Source of the DNA: GCA-2748575 sp965222725
GTDB lineage: Bacteria; Pseudomonadota; Gammaproteobacteria; Pseudomonadales; Ketobacteraceae
Reading direction: 5' to 3'
NCBI GenBank assembly: GCA_965222725.1
Contig: OZ244969.1
Coordinates: 248,001-312,000 of the forward strand
Length of the DNA: 64,000 nucleotides
Both the position numbers and the translations under genes were made by a program. How positions within the stretch are numbered: position 1 is the first letter of the stretch; each line of letters starts with the position of its first letter. Positions 1-8,553 of the stretch are shown here, in pieces. Below the pieces are notes generated by a model that saw only the letters and a program-made list of their open reading frames with translations, was not told the origin of the DNA and searched no databases.

Positions 1-548
1 ATATCAGCATCGTCCGTGTCGAACAGCAACTGATAGGCGCCATCATGCCCCTGCTCTTCCAGGGCGTTTTCCACAGTGGTGTAGGTAAACTCCAGCATGA
101 TCATATTGGGGTCCACCAGGTACAGGGATTTGCACCAGCCGTGGTCTGCCTCCCCCAGCAAGGTCACTTTTTTCTCTTTCAGGCGGGTTTTCATGGCCTG
201 GTAATGGGTTTCGTTTTCAATATCAAAGGCCACATGATTGATCCACAAGGGCATGCCGAGGCCGGTGGAGACATCGGTGCGGTAGTCTTTGGTTTCCCCT
301 ACGCCATGGAGTTCGAAAAAGGCCATGCACTGATCCCGGCCCATATCAAAGAAGTAGTGCTTGAAATAGCCCTTGGCCTGGCGGTGGTTTTCGGTGCGCT
401 TCAGGGGCATGCCCAGTTTGTTGTGATAAAAATCGTAGGTGGCCTCACTGCACTTGGTGGCAAAGGCCAGATGGTGCAGCCCGTTGGCCCGCACGGATTC
501 CGGCGTGACCGGTTTGGAAGGCGATACGGTTGCAGCGGTGTCTGTCAT
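1..548 (-). CDS. VOC (glyoxalase/extradiol dioxygenase-like) family protein, 3' part cut by window edge
   Basis: The N-terminal ~180 residues of a vicinal-oxygen-chelate metalloenzyme are visible; the C-terminus runs off the window. After a ~20-residue polar leader comes the VOC opening GLHHLAFA, then KLGMPL, and a second half with NHVAFDIEN and a late metal-ligand-type stretch NMIMLEFTY. The repeated betaalphabetabetabeta pattern with His and Glu metal ligands is what the family uses for glyoxalases and extradiol ring-cleaving dioxygenases. The start is the ATG preceded by an AAGGGGG Shine-Dalgarno at good spacing. It lies 93 bp downstream of the AraC-type regulator on the same strand, so it may be its target or a co-transcribed gene. 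The substrate cannot be told from sequence. Confidence 0.8.
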   Translation of the reverse strand, partial: MTDTAATVSPSKPVTPESVRANGLHHLAFATKCSEATYDFYHNKLGMPLKRTENHRQAKGYFKHYFFDMGRDQCMAFFELHGVGETKDYRTDVSTGLGMPLWINHVAFDIENETHYQAMKTRLKEKKVTLLGEADHGWCKSLYLVDPNMIMLEFTYTTVENALEEQGHDGAYQLLFDTDDAD

Positions 549-641
549 GGTTTCCCCCTTTATTAAACTCTGATAACAGGGAGAAAACATAGGCGCTCCG
601 GCGGCCTGAAACCTCCGGATTTATCATTCTGGAATAAAAAA

Positions 642-1682
642 TCAGGAAAGCTGCTTGCGGTACTGGCCGGGGGGCATACCGGTGATCTCCCGGAAGGCCG
701 CATAGAATGCGGAAGAGGAACTGAAACCCACACTCAGCCCGATGTTGAGAATGGTCTCGTCCGGCTGCTCCCGCAACAGCTGCCGGGCGGCGTCAATCCG
801 CTGGATTTTCAGGTAGCGGGGAAAGCTCTGGCCCAGGCGCTCGTTGAAAATTTCGGACAGCTGGTGCGGGCTCACCTTCAGGCGGGTCGCCAGGACGGCA
901 AGGGTGAGCGAGTCATCACAATAGAGGGCTTCTTCCTGCATCAGGCGCTCCAGCTCCCCCTGCACAGCGTCCACATCCACATTGCTCAGAGTGCTGCGTT
1001 CGTAGCGGGTTTTCTCCATGCGTTCGGCAATGTAATGGGCGAGTTCGGGGTATTTCACCCCCAGCAGGTAACTGGCCACCATGATCAGGGTAATCAGGCT
1101 CAGATAGACCCGGAAAAAGAAATCGCCATGAAGCATGTCGGTAAAGAGCGCCGCCAGGGCCACAGCAAAACCGATGGCCATGAGCACCTGGAGTACCCGC
1201 AGCTCCACCCGCAGATAGGGCGCCTGCCGCTGCACCCGTTGCAGGCGGCTGACGATGGGCAGGATATAGCAGCCACCGGCACCGGCGGAGGCCGCCACCA
1301 GCAAGGGGGAAAGCTCCGGAGTATCCTGCCCGTGGTCAAACAGCAGCCACTGAATCAACGAGATAAAAGCCACCAGTGCAGCAGGAGCAAAATGCCAGCG
1401 TAATCTGGCTGGCAACCCCTGATCCGGATGACGGACATGGCGGGCATACAAAGACAGGGTGGGACCGATCAGAAACAATGCCGGCTGGTGAATAAACATC
1501 AGGCCCGGGTAATGCTGTATCCAGCCCTGATATACCCCCAGCCACGCCAGCTGGATCAGACCAATGGCCACAAACAGCAGCACCAGCAACCAGCGGGACG
1601 CCAGTTTATGACGGGACAGGCCATGACCCGCTCCCAGCAGCCAGGCCATACCCACACCAAATGCCATCCAGTAATCCAGCAT
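642..1682 (-). CDS. Membrane-anchored AraC-family transcriptional regulator
   Basis: 346 residues. The first ~215 are hydrophobic with about six or seven membrane segments. The last ~100 form a typical AraC/XylS double helix-turn-helix (around 250-346), with the family pattern RYLKIQRIDAARQLLRE followed by IGLSVGFSSSSAFYAAFREITGMPPGQYR. Regulators with a 7TM-like N-terminal sensor and a cytoplasmic AraC domain are an established class; they are thought to sense a signal in or near the membrane. It starts 7 bp after the stop of the repeat-rich exported protein and precedes the VOC gene, so the three probably share a transcript. The inducer is unknown. Confidence 0.88.
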   Translation of the reverse strand: MLDYWMAFGVGMAWLLGAGHGLSRHKLASRWLLVLLFVAIGLIQLAWLGVYQGWIQHYPGLMFIHQPALFLIGPTLSLYARHVRHPDQGLPARLRWHFAPAALVAFISLIQWLLFDHGQDTPELSPLLVAASAGAGGCYILPIVSRLQRVQRQAPYLRVELRVLQVLMAIGFAVALAALFTDMLHGDFFFRVYLSLITLIMVASYLLGVKYPELAHYIAERMEKTRYERSTLSNVDVDAVQGELERLMQEEALYCDDSLTLAVLATRLKVSPHQLSEIFNERLGQSFPRYLKIQRIDAARQLLREQPDETILNIGLSVGFSSSSAFYAAFREITGMPPGQYRKQLS

Positions 1683-1689
1683 CAGCCTC

Positions 1690-3033
1690 TCACTCTTCGA
1701 AGAAAAGGATCTCCAGCCTGACGGTCAGGGACGAAGTGGGATCATAATCATCTTCCCGCGGAAACACGATTTCCGGGATCACGTCCAGATAAAGCCAGTC
1801 GCGATACAGCAGTTGCCGGTAATCGATGGACAGGTAAGAGTTATCAATCACTGTGTGATGCCAGCTGTGGGCAATGGTGCCGGCCTGGTATTCCACCCCG
1901 CGTTTGTCGTCTATCCGGTGATAGAAGGAGAAGACCTGGGCGGCGCGCATGGAATCCACTTCCTCGCGCCATTCCAGCTCGGTTTTCATGCGGTAAAACC
2001 AGTCGTCATTAATGCGGCGCTCGAAGTTCAGCTCGTCATTGGCCCGGTAGCCCCGTTCCTTGAAATAGGCCCAGCGCTGGCGAAAATTCAGGGACCAGGG
2101 GCCTTCTATGTCCCAGCGGCGTTTTGCCGTATGGCGCACAAAGATATCAATGGGGGCACTGGCCCGCAGGCCCAGTTCGGCTTTGGTGTCCCAGCGTTCG
2201 GCTTCGCCGGTAATAAACTGCAGGGCGGCGGAGAAATTGTCGTCATCGTCGGAGTTTTCCGATACGGAACTGGGGCGGTTTCTGCTTTCCAGGGATTCGT
2301 CGTCATCGGAATCGTTTTCGATCACCAGACGCAGCTTTTTCTGGGTGGCCGGCAGTGACAGGCGGAATTTCAGATCCGACACCTGGGAAAAGCCATCCCC
2401 CTCCTCAAAACGCATTCCCGCCCGAACCCGGGCATAGCTTTTGTTTTCGTCCTGGAGCGCGGCTTCGCCGGCAAAGAAACGGTCAATACCAACGGCCATA
2501 TTCTCGATACCGGCGGAAATATCATCCCGGTAGTCCACCAGCCAGTCGGCACTGCGGCGCCAGAAGGAAAGATCCCCTTTGGGGGCGGGATCCACAGCCC
2601 CTGAGGGTGGCGCCAGTTTGCCTGGTTCTTCGCCCACAGCGGGAGCAGGATCATCCGAATCGGCCTGATCGGGTTCCTGCAGATCTTCTTTCTGATTGGC
2701 TTCCGGCCCGACCCCGCTGGCCTCGGCCGGCGCTGGCTCACCGCTGGCTGGGGAGGCTCCCGGGCTTTCACCTTCGCCTGCACCTGTACCTGCACCTGCA
2801 CCTGCACCTTCAACCATTCTGGCATCCTGGGCCTCAGCCGCGGTGCTTTGTTCTGGCTCTGGCTCTGGCTTTGACTCTGGCTCTGCTTCTGCGGCCAGCA
2901 CCTTGCCCGTCAGCAGGCAGAGACAGCAGGCAGCGATACCGAAAAAATGCCTTACGCCGAACAAACGCCTGAAAACCCGTTTGGGAGCAAGCCGGGGAGC
3001 AAGGGGTATAAAGGAGAATAAAAAACTTCGCAT
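1690..3033 (-). CDS. Exported protein of unknown function with acidic Pro/Glu/Gly repeat region and probable beta-barrel C-terminus
   Basis: 447 residues, no family recognised. An N-terminal hydrophobic stretch (about 30-46, ending KVLAAEAEPES) looks like a long signal peptide. Residues ~48-150 are low complexity, rich in E, P, G and A, and encoded by hexanucleotide repeats (for example GAGAGTGAGEG). The remaining ~290 residues have alternating aromatic/charged strands (such as WSLNFRQRWAYF, RYRANDELNFERR) typical of outer-membrane barrels, and end in LEILFFEE. The start chosen is an ATG without a strong Shine-Dalgarno; a TATAAT sits only 13 bp upstream, so the true start could be further in. 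An outer-membrane location is inference. Confidence 0.6.
   Translation of the reverse strand: MRSFLFSFIPLAPRLAPKRVFRRLFGVRHFFGIAACCLCLLTGKVLAAEAEPESKPEPEPEQSTAAEAQDARMVEGAGAGAGTGAGEGESPGASPASGEPAPAEASGVGPEANQKEDLQEPDQADSDDPAPAVGEEPGKLAPPSGAVDPAPKGDLSFWRRSADWLVDYRDDISAGIENMAVGIDRFFAGEAALQDENKSYARVRAGMRFEEGDGFSQVSDLKFRLSLPATQKKLRLVIENDSDDDESLESRNRPSSVSENSDDDDNFSAALQFITGEAERWDTKAELGLRASAPIDIFVRHTAKRRWDIEGPWSLNFRQRWAYFKERGYRANDELNFERRINDDWFYRMKTELEWREEVDSMRAAQVFSFYHRIDDKRGVEYQAGTIAHSWHHTVIDNSYLSIDYRQLLYRDWLYLDVIPEIVFPREDDYDPTSSLTVRLEILFFEE
2778..2885. repeat. In-frame hexanucleotide microsatellites inside the exported protein gene
   Basis: Two clusters of 6-bp repeats lie in the low-complexity coding part: about five near-identical CACCTG-type units around 2778-2808 and about six GGCTCT-type units around 2850-2885 (plus strand). 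On the coding strand they give alternating Gly-Ala/Gly-Thr and Glu-Pro codons. Because the unit is a multiple of three, slippage would change protein length without frameshift. Confidence 0.75.
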
Positions 3034-3153
3034 GCCAAGGATTATAGGCTGAAGTCAGGCAACTGCGACACCCCTGAACAGCGGATAAGAGCCATATAGA
3101 TCAATAGGTTAGTCAGAAAGCGATCGGTGCTGGAAGTGCGGAAAAAAATGGGC

Positions 3154-3198
3154 AAAAAAAAAGCAGCTTGGGGACACCTCACATATCCCGAAGCTGCT
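3154..3198 (-). terminator. Rho-independent terminator, minus strand
   Basis: The 8-bp arms AGCAGCTT/AAGCTGCT are extended by four more pairs across one mismatch, with an 11-nt loop. A run of nine A on the plus strand (T on the transcribed minus strand, 3154-3162) follows. Confidence 0.85.
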
Positions 3199-3247
3199 GT
3201 TTGCAAGGGGTTTTAAAAGGGTAACAGATATGGGATAACCCAAATCT
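3154..3247 (-). ncRNA. Candidate small regulatory RNA (~90 nt)
   Basis: On the minus strand a sigma-70-like promoter (3254-3282) is followed ~90 nt later by a strong intrinsic terminator (3154-3198). No ORF lies between them, and no upstream minus-strand gene needs that terminator, since the next gene to the right is on the plus strand. The predicted transcript would start near 3247 and end in a 12-bp GC-rich hairpin plus nine U residues, as in Hfq-binding sRNAs. I do not recognise a known sRNA family. The claim is inferred from architecture only. Confidence 0.45.
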
Positions 3248-3253
3248 AGGACC

Positions 3254-3282
3254 ATCGTACCACCCGATTATGAAACTCGCAA
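3254..3282 (-). promoter_or_regulatory. Sigma-70-like promoter for the candidate sRNA
   Basis: On the minus strand TTGCGA (3277-3282) and TACGAT (3254-3259) each match consensus at 4 of 6 positions and are separated by exactly 17 bp. Predicted start is near 3247. Confidence 0.45.
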
Positions 3283-3476
3283 GTCATTTTTGTATAGGGA
3301 AGTTAGGTTGTGGGTTCTAATTTTTCCGCGTAGGTTTTCGCCACTTGCCGGACTTTTCGGCAGTGTGCGATGAGGTAGCAGGAACAGCGGCCGGCTCTGT
3401 CACGTGTTGACCGGCTCCCTGCTTACGCCACGGGAATGATTTCAATAACGATTGTTAGTGAGTAAAGGTTAATACG

Positions 3477-3788
3477 ATGAGCCCCTTAGCATTGGACAAG
3501 AATTCACTGGTGGACTTCGCCCTCCGCCAGGTCGACAACATTGGTTACGAACTGCAACGCCGCGGTATTTCCAGTCAGGTTAACCGCCACAATCTGGCCG
3601 CTCTGGCCATGACCAAACAGGCCCAGCTGAAAGGCGAAATGACCCGTTATGAGCTGCGTGTCGGCCTGCAAAAAGCCCGCCTGGAGAAAGCCCGTCGTCA
3701 GGCCCTGGAAACTGTTGATCAGGTGATCAGCCGCCTGCCGGCACCGATTGCTGAACAGGTGAGCCGCGCCAGAAACTACGTAGCTTAA
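3477..3788 (+). CDS. Small helical protein of unknown function
   Basis: 103 residues, basic and predicted almost wholly alpha-helical (for example ELRVGLQKARLEKARRQALETV), with no signal peptide or membrane segment. No family recognised; the pattern of amphipathic helices recalls phasin-like or coiled-coil adaptor proteins, but that is only a resemblance. An AAAGG sits upstream of the ATG. It has its own terminator 26 bp after the stop, so it is a separate unit from the sheath protein gene that follows on the same strand. Confidence 0.65.
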   Translation: MSPLALDKNSLVDFALRQVDNIGYELQRRGISSQVNRHNLAALAMTKQAQLKGEMTRYELRVGLQKARLEKARRQALETVDQVISRLPAPIAEQVSRARNYVA

Positions 3789-3813
3789 CGCTTCACCTGA
3801 CACAGCCACGAAG

Positions 3814-3846
3814 AACGCCGCCACCACATCAGTCGCGGCGTTTTTT
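3814..3846 (+). terminator. Rho-independent terminator after the 103-residue protein
   Basis: AACGCCGC (3814-3821) pairs with GCGGCGTT (3835-3842) over a 13-nt loop and runs into six T (3841-3846). Confidence 0.85.
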
Positions 3847-3947
3847 ATTGCCTCTGCCATTCGACAAGCCCCGGGTTTTTCTGTTTAATCCCTCAGGAAC
3901 AGGCATCACCAACCAACCCGTCACTCAATTCCATCCAGGGGGCAACA

Positions 3948-5501
3948 ATGGCCGAAACCACCACCGGCGGCGTCACGTTCGAATTCAAACACCGGGACGA
4001 ACAAAAACCGGCACCCAGCCAGAACGCACCCTTCCACATGCTGATACTGGGAAATTTTTCCGGCGCCGGTTTCGGGGAACGGGATCATTATCCCGACATT
4101 AAAGAGCGCCCCTGGTTCAGGATTGATTGCGACGACATCGATGATGTCATGGCAAAGATGGCCCCGCGGTTGTTACTGAAAGCAGGCGAAGAAAAAGCCT
4201 GGGAGTTCAAGCCCACAAGCATCGATGATTTCCATCCCGATGAGATATTCGAAAACTTTCAGCCATTTCAGGAGCTGCGTCAGCTGCGTCGCCGGCTGGA
4301 GAACAACAGCTCTTTCGCCGAAGCCGCCAAAATCCTGGAAAGCTGGCTGGGCATCAGTGCACCAGCCACACCGGCGGAATCACCAGACACACAGACTCCC
4401 CCGCAACCCGCTGCCGATCTTGATCCGGGCCAGGGCGGTTTGCTGGATAGCATTCTGGACAGTGGCAATCAGGCACAGCAGGCTCCGTTAACCAACGAAG
4501 CCTCCACCGACGCCTGGTTGCGCCAGATGGTGGATGAGGCTGTGGCACCCTATACCTTGCCGGGAAAAGATCCCCGCCAGGAAGACTACCTGGATCTGCT
4601 GGATCGCAGTATTTCCGATCTGATGCGCGCCATACTGCATTCCCCGGATTTTCAGGCGCTGGAAAGCCACTGGCGCGGGCTGGATTTTATTCTGCGCCGC
4701 AGTACCAGTGAAAGCCGTTTGAATCTCTATGTATGGGATATCTGCAAGGAAGAGCTGCTGACCGATCTGGCCCAGCAGGGCGATGCCACGCAAAGCGAAT
4801 TTTATCATCGCATTGAAAAACAGTTCGCCGCCAGCGACGAAGCCTTGAGTGCCATTGTATCCAGCTTTGAATTTGCCGCGAAAAAACAGGATGCCCTGAT
4901 GCTGGGTATTCTTTCCAAACTCTGTACCAAAATGGATTGTCCTTTTATTGCCAACGGCAACGCCAGCCTGGTGCATTGCGAGGAGTTTTTCCTGAGCGAC
5001 GATTACCGCGACTGGAATCAGTCCTGGGACAAGGAATTTGCGCAAACCTGGCAGGCGGTACGCAATATGCCGGAGTCCCACTATCTGGCACTGACTGCAC
5101 CGGCCTTTCTGATTCGCTACCCCTATGACGCCGGGCATTACGGTATTGAGAGTTTCCGTTTCAATGAAGTGACAGCACCGGTAGAACGTCAGGAATTATT
5201 ATGGGCACCGGGTGCCTTTGCGGTCGCGGCCGTACTGGCCAAATCCTTTAACCACAACGGCTGGCAAATGCGCCTGGGAGACTTTACGGATCTTGACCGC
5301 CTGCCCATTGCCTTTTTTGAAGACGACGGTCATAAAGAAGTGATTCCCAACGGCGAATGCTTCCTCACAGAAATCATGTTTAACCGTTTGTGCGACAGCG
5401 GCCTGACGCCCATCACCGGTTTGAAAAACAGTGACACACTCAAGGTAGGCCCCATCCTTGGACTGCATGAACGCTCGCCATTGCTGGGCCCCTGGATTTA
5501 A
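3948..5501 (+). CDS. Orphan fused TssB-TssC type VI secretion contractile-sheath protein
   Basis: 517 residues. Residues ~25-125 resemble the small sheath subunit TssB/VipA: FHMLILGNFSG, then a stretch with DDIDDVMAKMAPRLLL and the DDFHPDEIFE region. After a Pro/Gln-rich linker (~140-175) residues ~185-517 match the large subunit TssC/VipB: DLMRAILHSPDFQALESHWR, a central region with ALTAPAFLIRYPY, and a short C-terminus. Normally these are two proteins that co-assemble into the sheath. The usual TssC C-terminal tail seems shortened; the protein ends at LLGPWI. No other type VI gene (TssA, E-G, J-M, Hcp, VgrG, ClpV) is in the window. GGGGG precedes the ATG. The role could be sheath-like assembly outside a canonical system, or support for a distant locus. 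Confidence 0.8.
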   Translation: MAETTTGGVTFEFKHRDEQKPAPSQNAPFHMLILGNFSGAGFGERDHYPDIKERPWFRIDCDDIDDVMAKMAPRLLLKAGEEKAWEFKPTSIDDFHPDEIFENFQPFQELRQLRRRLENNSSFAEAAKILESWLGISAPATPAESPDTQTPPQPAADLDPGQGGLLDSILDSGNQAQQAPLTNEASTDAWLRQMVDEAVAPYTLPGKDPRQEDYLDLLDRSISDLMRAILHSPDFQALESHWRGLDFILRRSTSESRLNLYVWDICKEELLTDLAQQGDATQSEFYHRIEKQFAASDEALSAIVSSFEFAAKKQDALMLGILSKLCTKMDCPFIANGNASLVHCEEFFLSDDYRDWNQSWDKEFAQTWQAVRNMPESHYLALTAPAFLIRYPYDAGHYGIESFRFNEVTAPVERQELLWAPGAFAVAAVLAKSFNHNGWQMRLGDFTDLDRLPIAFFEDDGHKEVIPNGECFLTEIMFNRLCDSGLTPITGLKNSDTLKVGPILGLHERSPLLGPWI

Positions 5502-5525
5502 TTAACAGATAGTTTATTCAACCTT

Positions 5526-6407
5526 ATGCAATATATAGAGCCTTTGTTTCGCCCTCCCAGCGAGGGCAGATCGCTGATTCTCCAGGTCACCAATGGCTGC
5601 TCCTGGAACAAGTGTACCTTTTGTGAAATGTACACAGCGCCGCAGAAAAAATTCCGTATCAAACCGCTGGACGAGCTGGAACAGGAATTAACAGCCCTTC
5701 AGCCCCATGCCGCTCAGATCCGCAAGGTCTTTCTCGCCGACGGCGATGCCATGACGCTCTCCTTTCGCCGCCTGGAAGAACGGCTGCAACTGATCAATCA
5801 TTACCTGCCGGATGTGCAGCGTATTTCATCCTATTGCCTGCCCAGAAACCTGAAAAACAAAACCGTTGAACAACTGGCCCAGCTGAACGCCATGGGGTTG
5901 TCCCTCATGTATGTTGGCTGTGAAAGCGGCGACGATGACGTGCTTGGCTTTGTGAATAAAGGCGAAACCTTTGCCAGCTCACTGGAAGCCTTGCAGAAAA
6001 TTCACGGTGCCGGCATGAAAAGTTCCGTCATGATTCTTAATGGCCTGGGAGGAGACTCTCTCTGGCAACAACACGCCGAAAACTCAGCACTTCTGATGAA
6101 TGCTGCGCAGCCGCACTTTCTGTCGACGCTGGTGGTTTCGTTTCCCATGGGGGACGCCCGGTTTTCCTCCGGGTTTCAAGGCCAATACCAGCCTCCCGCA
6201 CAGGAAACCCTGTTTCGCGAAATGGCATTGTTACTGAAAACCCTGGAGCTGGAGAACACGGTGTTCCGTAGTGATCATGCGTCCAACTATCTGGTGCTGA
6301 AAGGCATTCTGGGCCGCGATAAACAACGCCTGGTGGACCAGGTGGAGATGGCCATCAACTGTCCCGACCGGGTTACATTACGCGAGGAGTGGCAGCGGGG
6401 CTTGTAA
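5526..6407 (+). CDS. Radical SAM protein of unknown substrate
   Basis: 293 residues. The [4Fe-4S] motif near the N-terminus is TNGCSWNKCTFCEMYT, i.e. CX4CX2C rather than the textbook CX3CX2C; this spacing is typical of the 'GCS(H/W)NKC(T/S)FC' radical SAM group. Later stretches FLADGDAM (SAM-binding GGE-like position) and YVGCESGDDDVL fit the SAM barrel core. It starts 24 bp after the fused sheath gene and is probably co-transcribed with it. Substrate and product are unknown; a role tied to the sheath protein is only suggested by neighbourhood. It is convergent with the metalloprotease gene. Confidence 0.82.
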   Translation: MQYIEPLFRPPSEGRSLILQVTNGCSWNKCTFCEMYTAPQKKFRIKPLDELEQELTALQPHAAQIRKVFLADGDAMTLSFRRLEERLQLINHYLPDVQRISSYCLPRNLKNKTVEQLAQLNAMGLSLMYVGCESGDDDVLGFVNKGETFASSLEALQKIHGAGMKSSVMILNGLGGDSLWQQHAENSALLMNAAQPHFLSTLVVSFPMGDARFSSGFQGQYQPPAQETLFREMALLLKTLELENTVFRSDHASNYLVLKGILGRDKQRLVDQVEMAINCPDRVTLREEWQRGL

Positions 6408-6448
6408 CCAGTGCGCTACAGACCCCGCTGCCGTTTCACACTTTAACG

Positions 6449-8407
6449 TTAATCGTATTCCTTATGCCCCAGCGAAACCCTGATCCGGATTTTATCCGGG
6501 TCCGGACTGGGCAGCATTTCAATCCCGATACCGGTTCGTTTGGTATCCCTAAAGGACTCACCCTTCTGGGCAATCAGGCGGGTACCCGCACCCTGTAACA
6601 GGTGCATGGCAAACTGCCTGGCCTTAGGGTTTTTATCGTGGGCAAAAGAAATAAACACAGGCGCGCCGACACCGGGTTTATTCTTGTTCCACATGGCGGC
6701 GGTGATAACAACCGTAGACAGGCCATCGCCATCAAAGTCACTGATCCGTTTTAAATCGAAAACAGCCTGGTTGCCATCAAACAAGGCCACTTCATCGTCA
6801 GGCATCCAGCCTTTTAAGTAATATTGTGGTGCCACCAGGAACGGCGCGCCCTGTGCCCTGCCATTCATTACCGTGCTGGTATCTTGGGCCAACCTGCCTT
6901 TGAAACGCCCTTTTTTAACGCGGCTAAGCCGCTTGGAATGTCCCAGTCCCAGCTTGTGCCCCATTTCATGAATGGCCACATCGTGCTGATAGGAACTCAA
7001 GCCGCCCACGTTATTGCGCCCGCGGCTGGTATCCACTTTAAATACATAATTGCCGCGACCAGCACCCGTGTAATGAACCTGCAAACGGCCCCGTGAGTTT
7101 CGGTTATAAAAAGCGGCAGCGGCTCTGGCCATACGTGCGCCCCGGCGTTCATCATTCCCCCTGAAGCCCACCGTAAACCGGCCCAGGCGAACACGTTTTC
7201 GCGGCAGTACATTTTCCACTTCCGGCTGCGGTTGTTCCGCTTGGTCAGCAGCTTCCACATCCACATGGACTGACTCGGTCAGCGAAACGCTGTGGCCATC
7301 AGAATGACGATACTGTGCCTCCAGTTCATAGTGGGTACTCTGAGTCGGGCTCACCCATTGCTCCCCTGCGGGTGCAACAGCGCCCAGATCAGGCGTAATG
7401 ATCACAGACTCAAGCACACCCCAGTGCGGTTCCTGCACCTGCCAGCTCAGGCTAACGCTTTGTCCTTCTTCAATGGCATCGTTATCCACGGCCAGTGTGA
7501 CCTTGGCGGAATCACTGTCCAGCACCAGCCAGCCGGCGGCTTCTCCCGCATGCCGGGTTTCACGATCCGCCGATTGCTCTTCCTGTGCCATCAGGCTCAC
7601 ATTGCCGGAGGCAAGATCCTTATAGCGCAGGGTTGCAGTGTCGGCACCGTTATAGGTTTGCAGTCCGGCAAAAAAATGCGGTTCAGTAAAAGCGGCACCA
7701 AAATTGACCGGCTGCCATTGGTGATTCACATCCGGCGCCGTCAAACCGGCACGAAACTGATAGCCATTGATGCTGCCGGTACCGGTGGCGATAGCCACAA
7801 AGTTCACTGACTCAGGGGCATGTTGCCCGCTGCGGCGCTGGTCGTTGTTTTCCTGCTCCTGCAGGCGAATATCAAAACCACCTGCATTCACCTGACGCAA
7901 GCGGGCGGTGGTGGCCTGGCCGCCGTTATCGGATACCTGCTGTGCCAGCACCACCGGTGTACCGCTAAAGCCATTCGCAAAGCTGACGGACTGCCACTGG
8001 TGATCCAGCTGATCGATTTTACCTGCGGTTACCTGCACGCCATCCCAGTGGTGAACGCCGGGTACCGCCGCCAGATAGGACAGGGTTTCCGGTGCGTGCC
8101 TGCCATCCAGGTAATCCCATTCATCCAGCTGAAATTCAAAACCATCCGCTGTGACTTTACGTAGGCGCACCGTTAACGGATTGATACCCGCAAAGGATGC
8201 AGGCCCCATAATCACCACCGGCGTCTCGGAAAATTCCTGCTCGAAAAATACCTGATGCCATTGCTCGGGCCCTGCCTGAGCAACCGTCAGTGTTTTTACT
8301 TCCACGCCTTGAGCTGCAAAGGCATGAGCGGTATCAATCGCTGTCAGGCAGCCGGCCCCTGCCAGCACCACGCACAGTAATCGCTTAACGGAGACAGGTT
8401 GTTTCAT
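6449..8407 (-). CDS. Secreted zinc metalloprotease with H-type lectin-like repeats
   Basis: 652 residues. Signal peptide 1-30 (LLCVVLAGAGCLTAIDTAHAFA). Three tandem copies of an H-type lectin-like module follow (about 38-115, 120-205, 208-285), each with a 'W..V.F...F...PVV' strand pattern and an HAPE or HAGE motif before a final strand. An Ig-like/linker part (~300-385) leads to a metalloprotease domain (~400-580) with HEMGHKLGLGH, a full metzincin-type HExxHxxGxxH zinc site near residue 478. The lectin repeats probably dock the enzyme on glycans. A Fur-like box lies just upstream, so it is likely iron-repressed. The protease is inferred to be extracellular; its substrate is unknown. Confidence 0.85.
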   Translation of the reverse strand: MKQPVSVKRLLCVVLAGAGCLTAIDTAHAFAAQGVEVKTLTVAQAGPEQWHQVFFEQEFSETPVVIMGPASFAGINPLTVRLRKVTADGFEFQLDEWDYLDGRHAPETLSYLAAVPGVHHWDGVQVTAGKIDQLDHQWQSVSFANGFSGTPVVLAQQVSDNGGQATTARLRQVNAGGFDIRLQEQENNDQRRSGQHAPESVNFVAIATGTGSINGYQFRAGLTAPDVNHQWQPVNFGAAFTEPHFFAGLQTYNGADTATLRYKDLASGNVSLMAQEEQSADRETRHAGEAAGWLVLDSDSAKVTLAVDNDAIEEGQSVSLSWQVQEPHWGVLESVIITPDLGAVAPAGEQWVSPTQSTHYELEAQYRHSDGHSVSLTESVHVDVEAADQAEQPQPEVENVLPRKRVRLGRFTVGFRGNDERRGARMARAAAAFYNRNSRGRLQVHYTGAGRGNYVFKVDTSRGRNNVGGLSSYQHDVAIHEMGHKLGLGHSKRLSRVKKGRFKGRLAQDTSTVMNGRAQGAPFLVAPQYYLKGWMPDDEVALFDGNQAVFDLKRISDFDGDGLSTVVITAAMWNKNKPGVGAPVFISFAHDKNPKARQFAMHLLQGAGTRLIAQKGESFRDTKRTGIGIEMLPSPDPDKIRIRVSLGHKEYD

Positions 8408-8421
8408 GATGTACTTCCCCC

Positions 8422-8440
8422 TTTATTTATTATCATTATC
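8422..8440 (-). promoter_or_regulatory. Fur-box-like site upstream of the metalloprotease gene
   Basis: Read on the minus strand, the 19-bp site has two perfect Fur hexamers (GATAAT GATAAT) followed by a weaker third; 15 of 19 positions match the classical Fur consensus. It lies 15-33 bp upstream of the start codon, where binding would block transcription. Confidence 0.6.
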
Positions 8441-8553
8441 AGTTGCAAGCTACCATGGGGGACTGGCGCCAGACCTGTCATTAGATACCGTTACATGTTC
8501 ATTAAACGCCACGATGCCTAATGGACACTGCAAAAAGTTTATCTGGCGGATAA

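Larger units (their letters stand above)
3034..3476. other. 443-bp intergenic region carrying a candidate small RNA gene
   Basis: No credible protein gene is seen. The minus strand holds a promoter-like pair, a ~90-nt transcribed stretch and a strong intrinsic terminator, described separately. The right-hand part (about 3290-3476) should hold the promoter for the 103-residue plus-strand gene; I see no clear consensus there. Confidence 0.6.
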
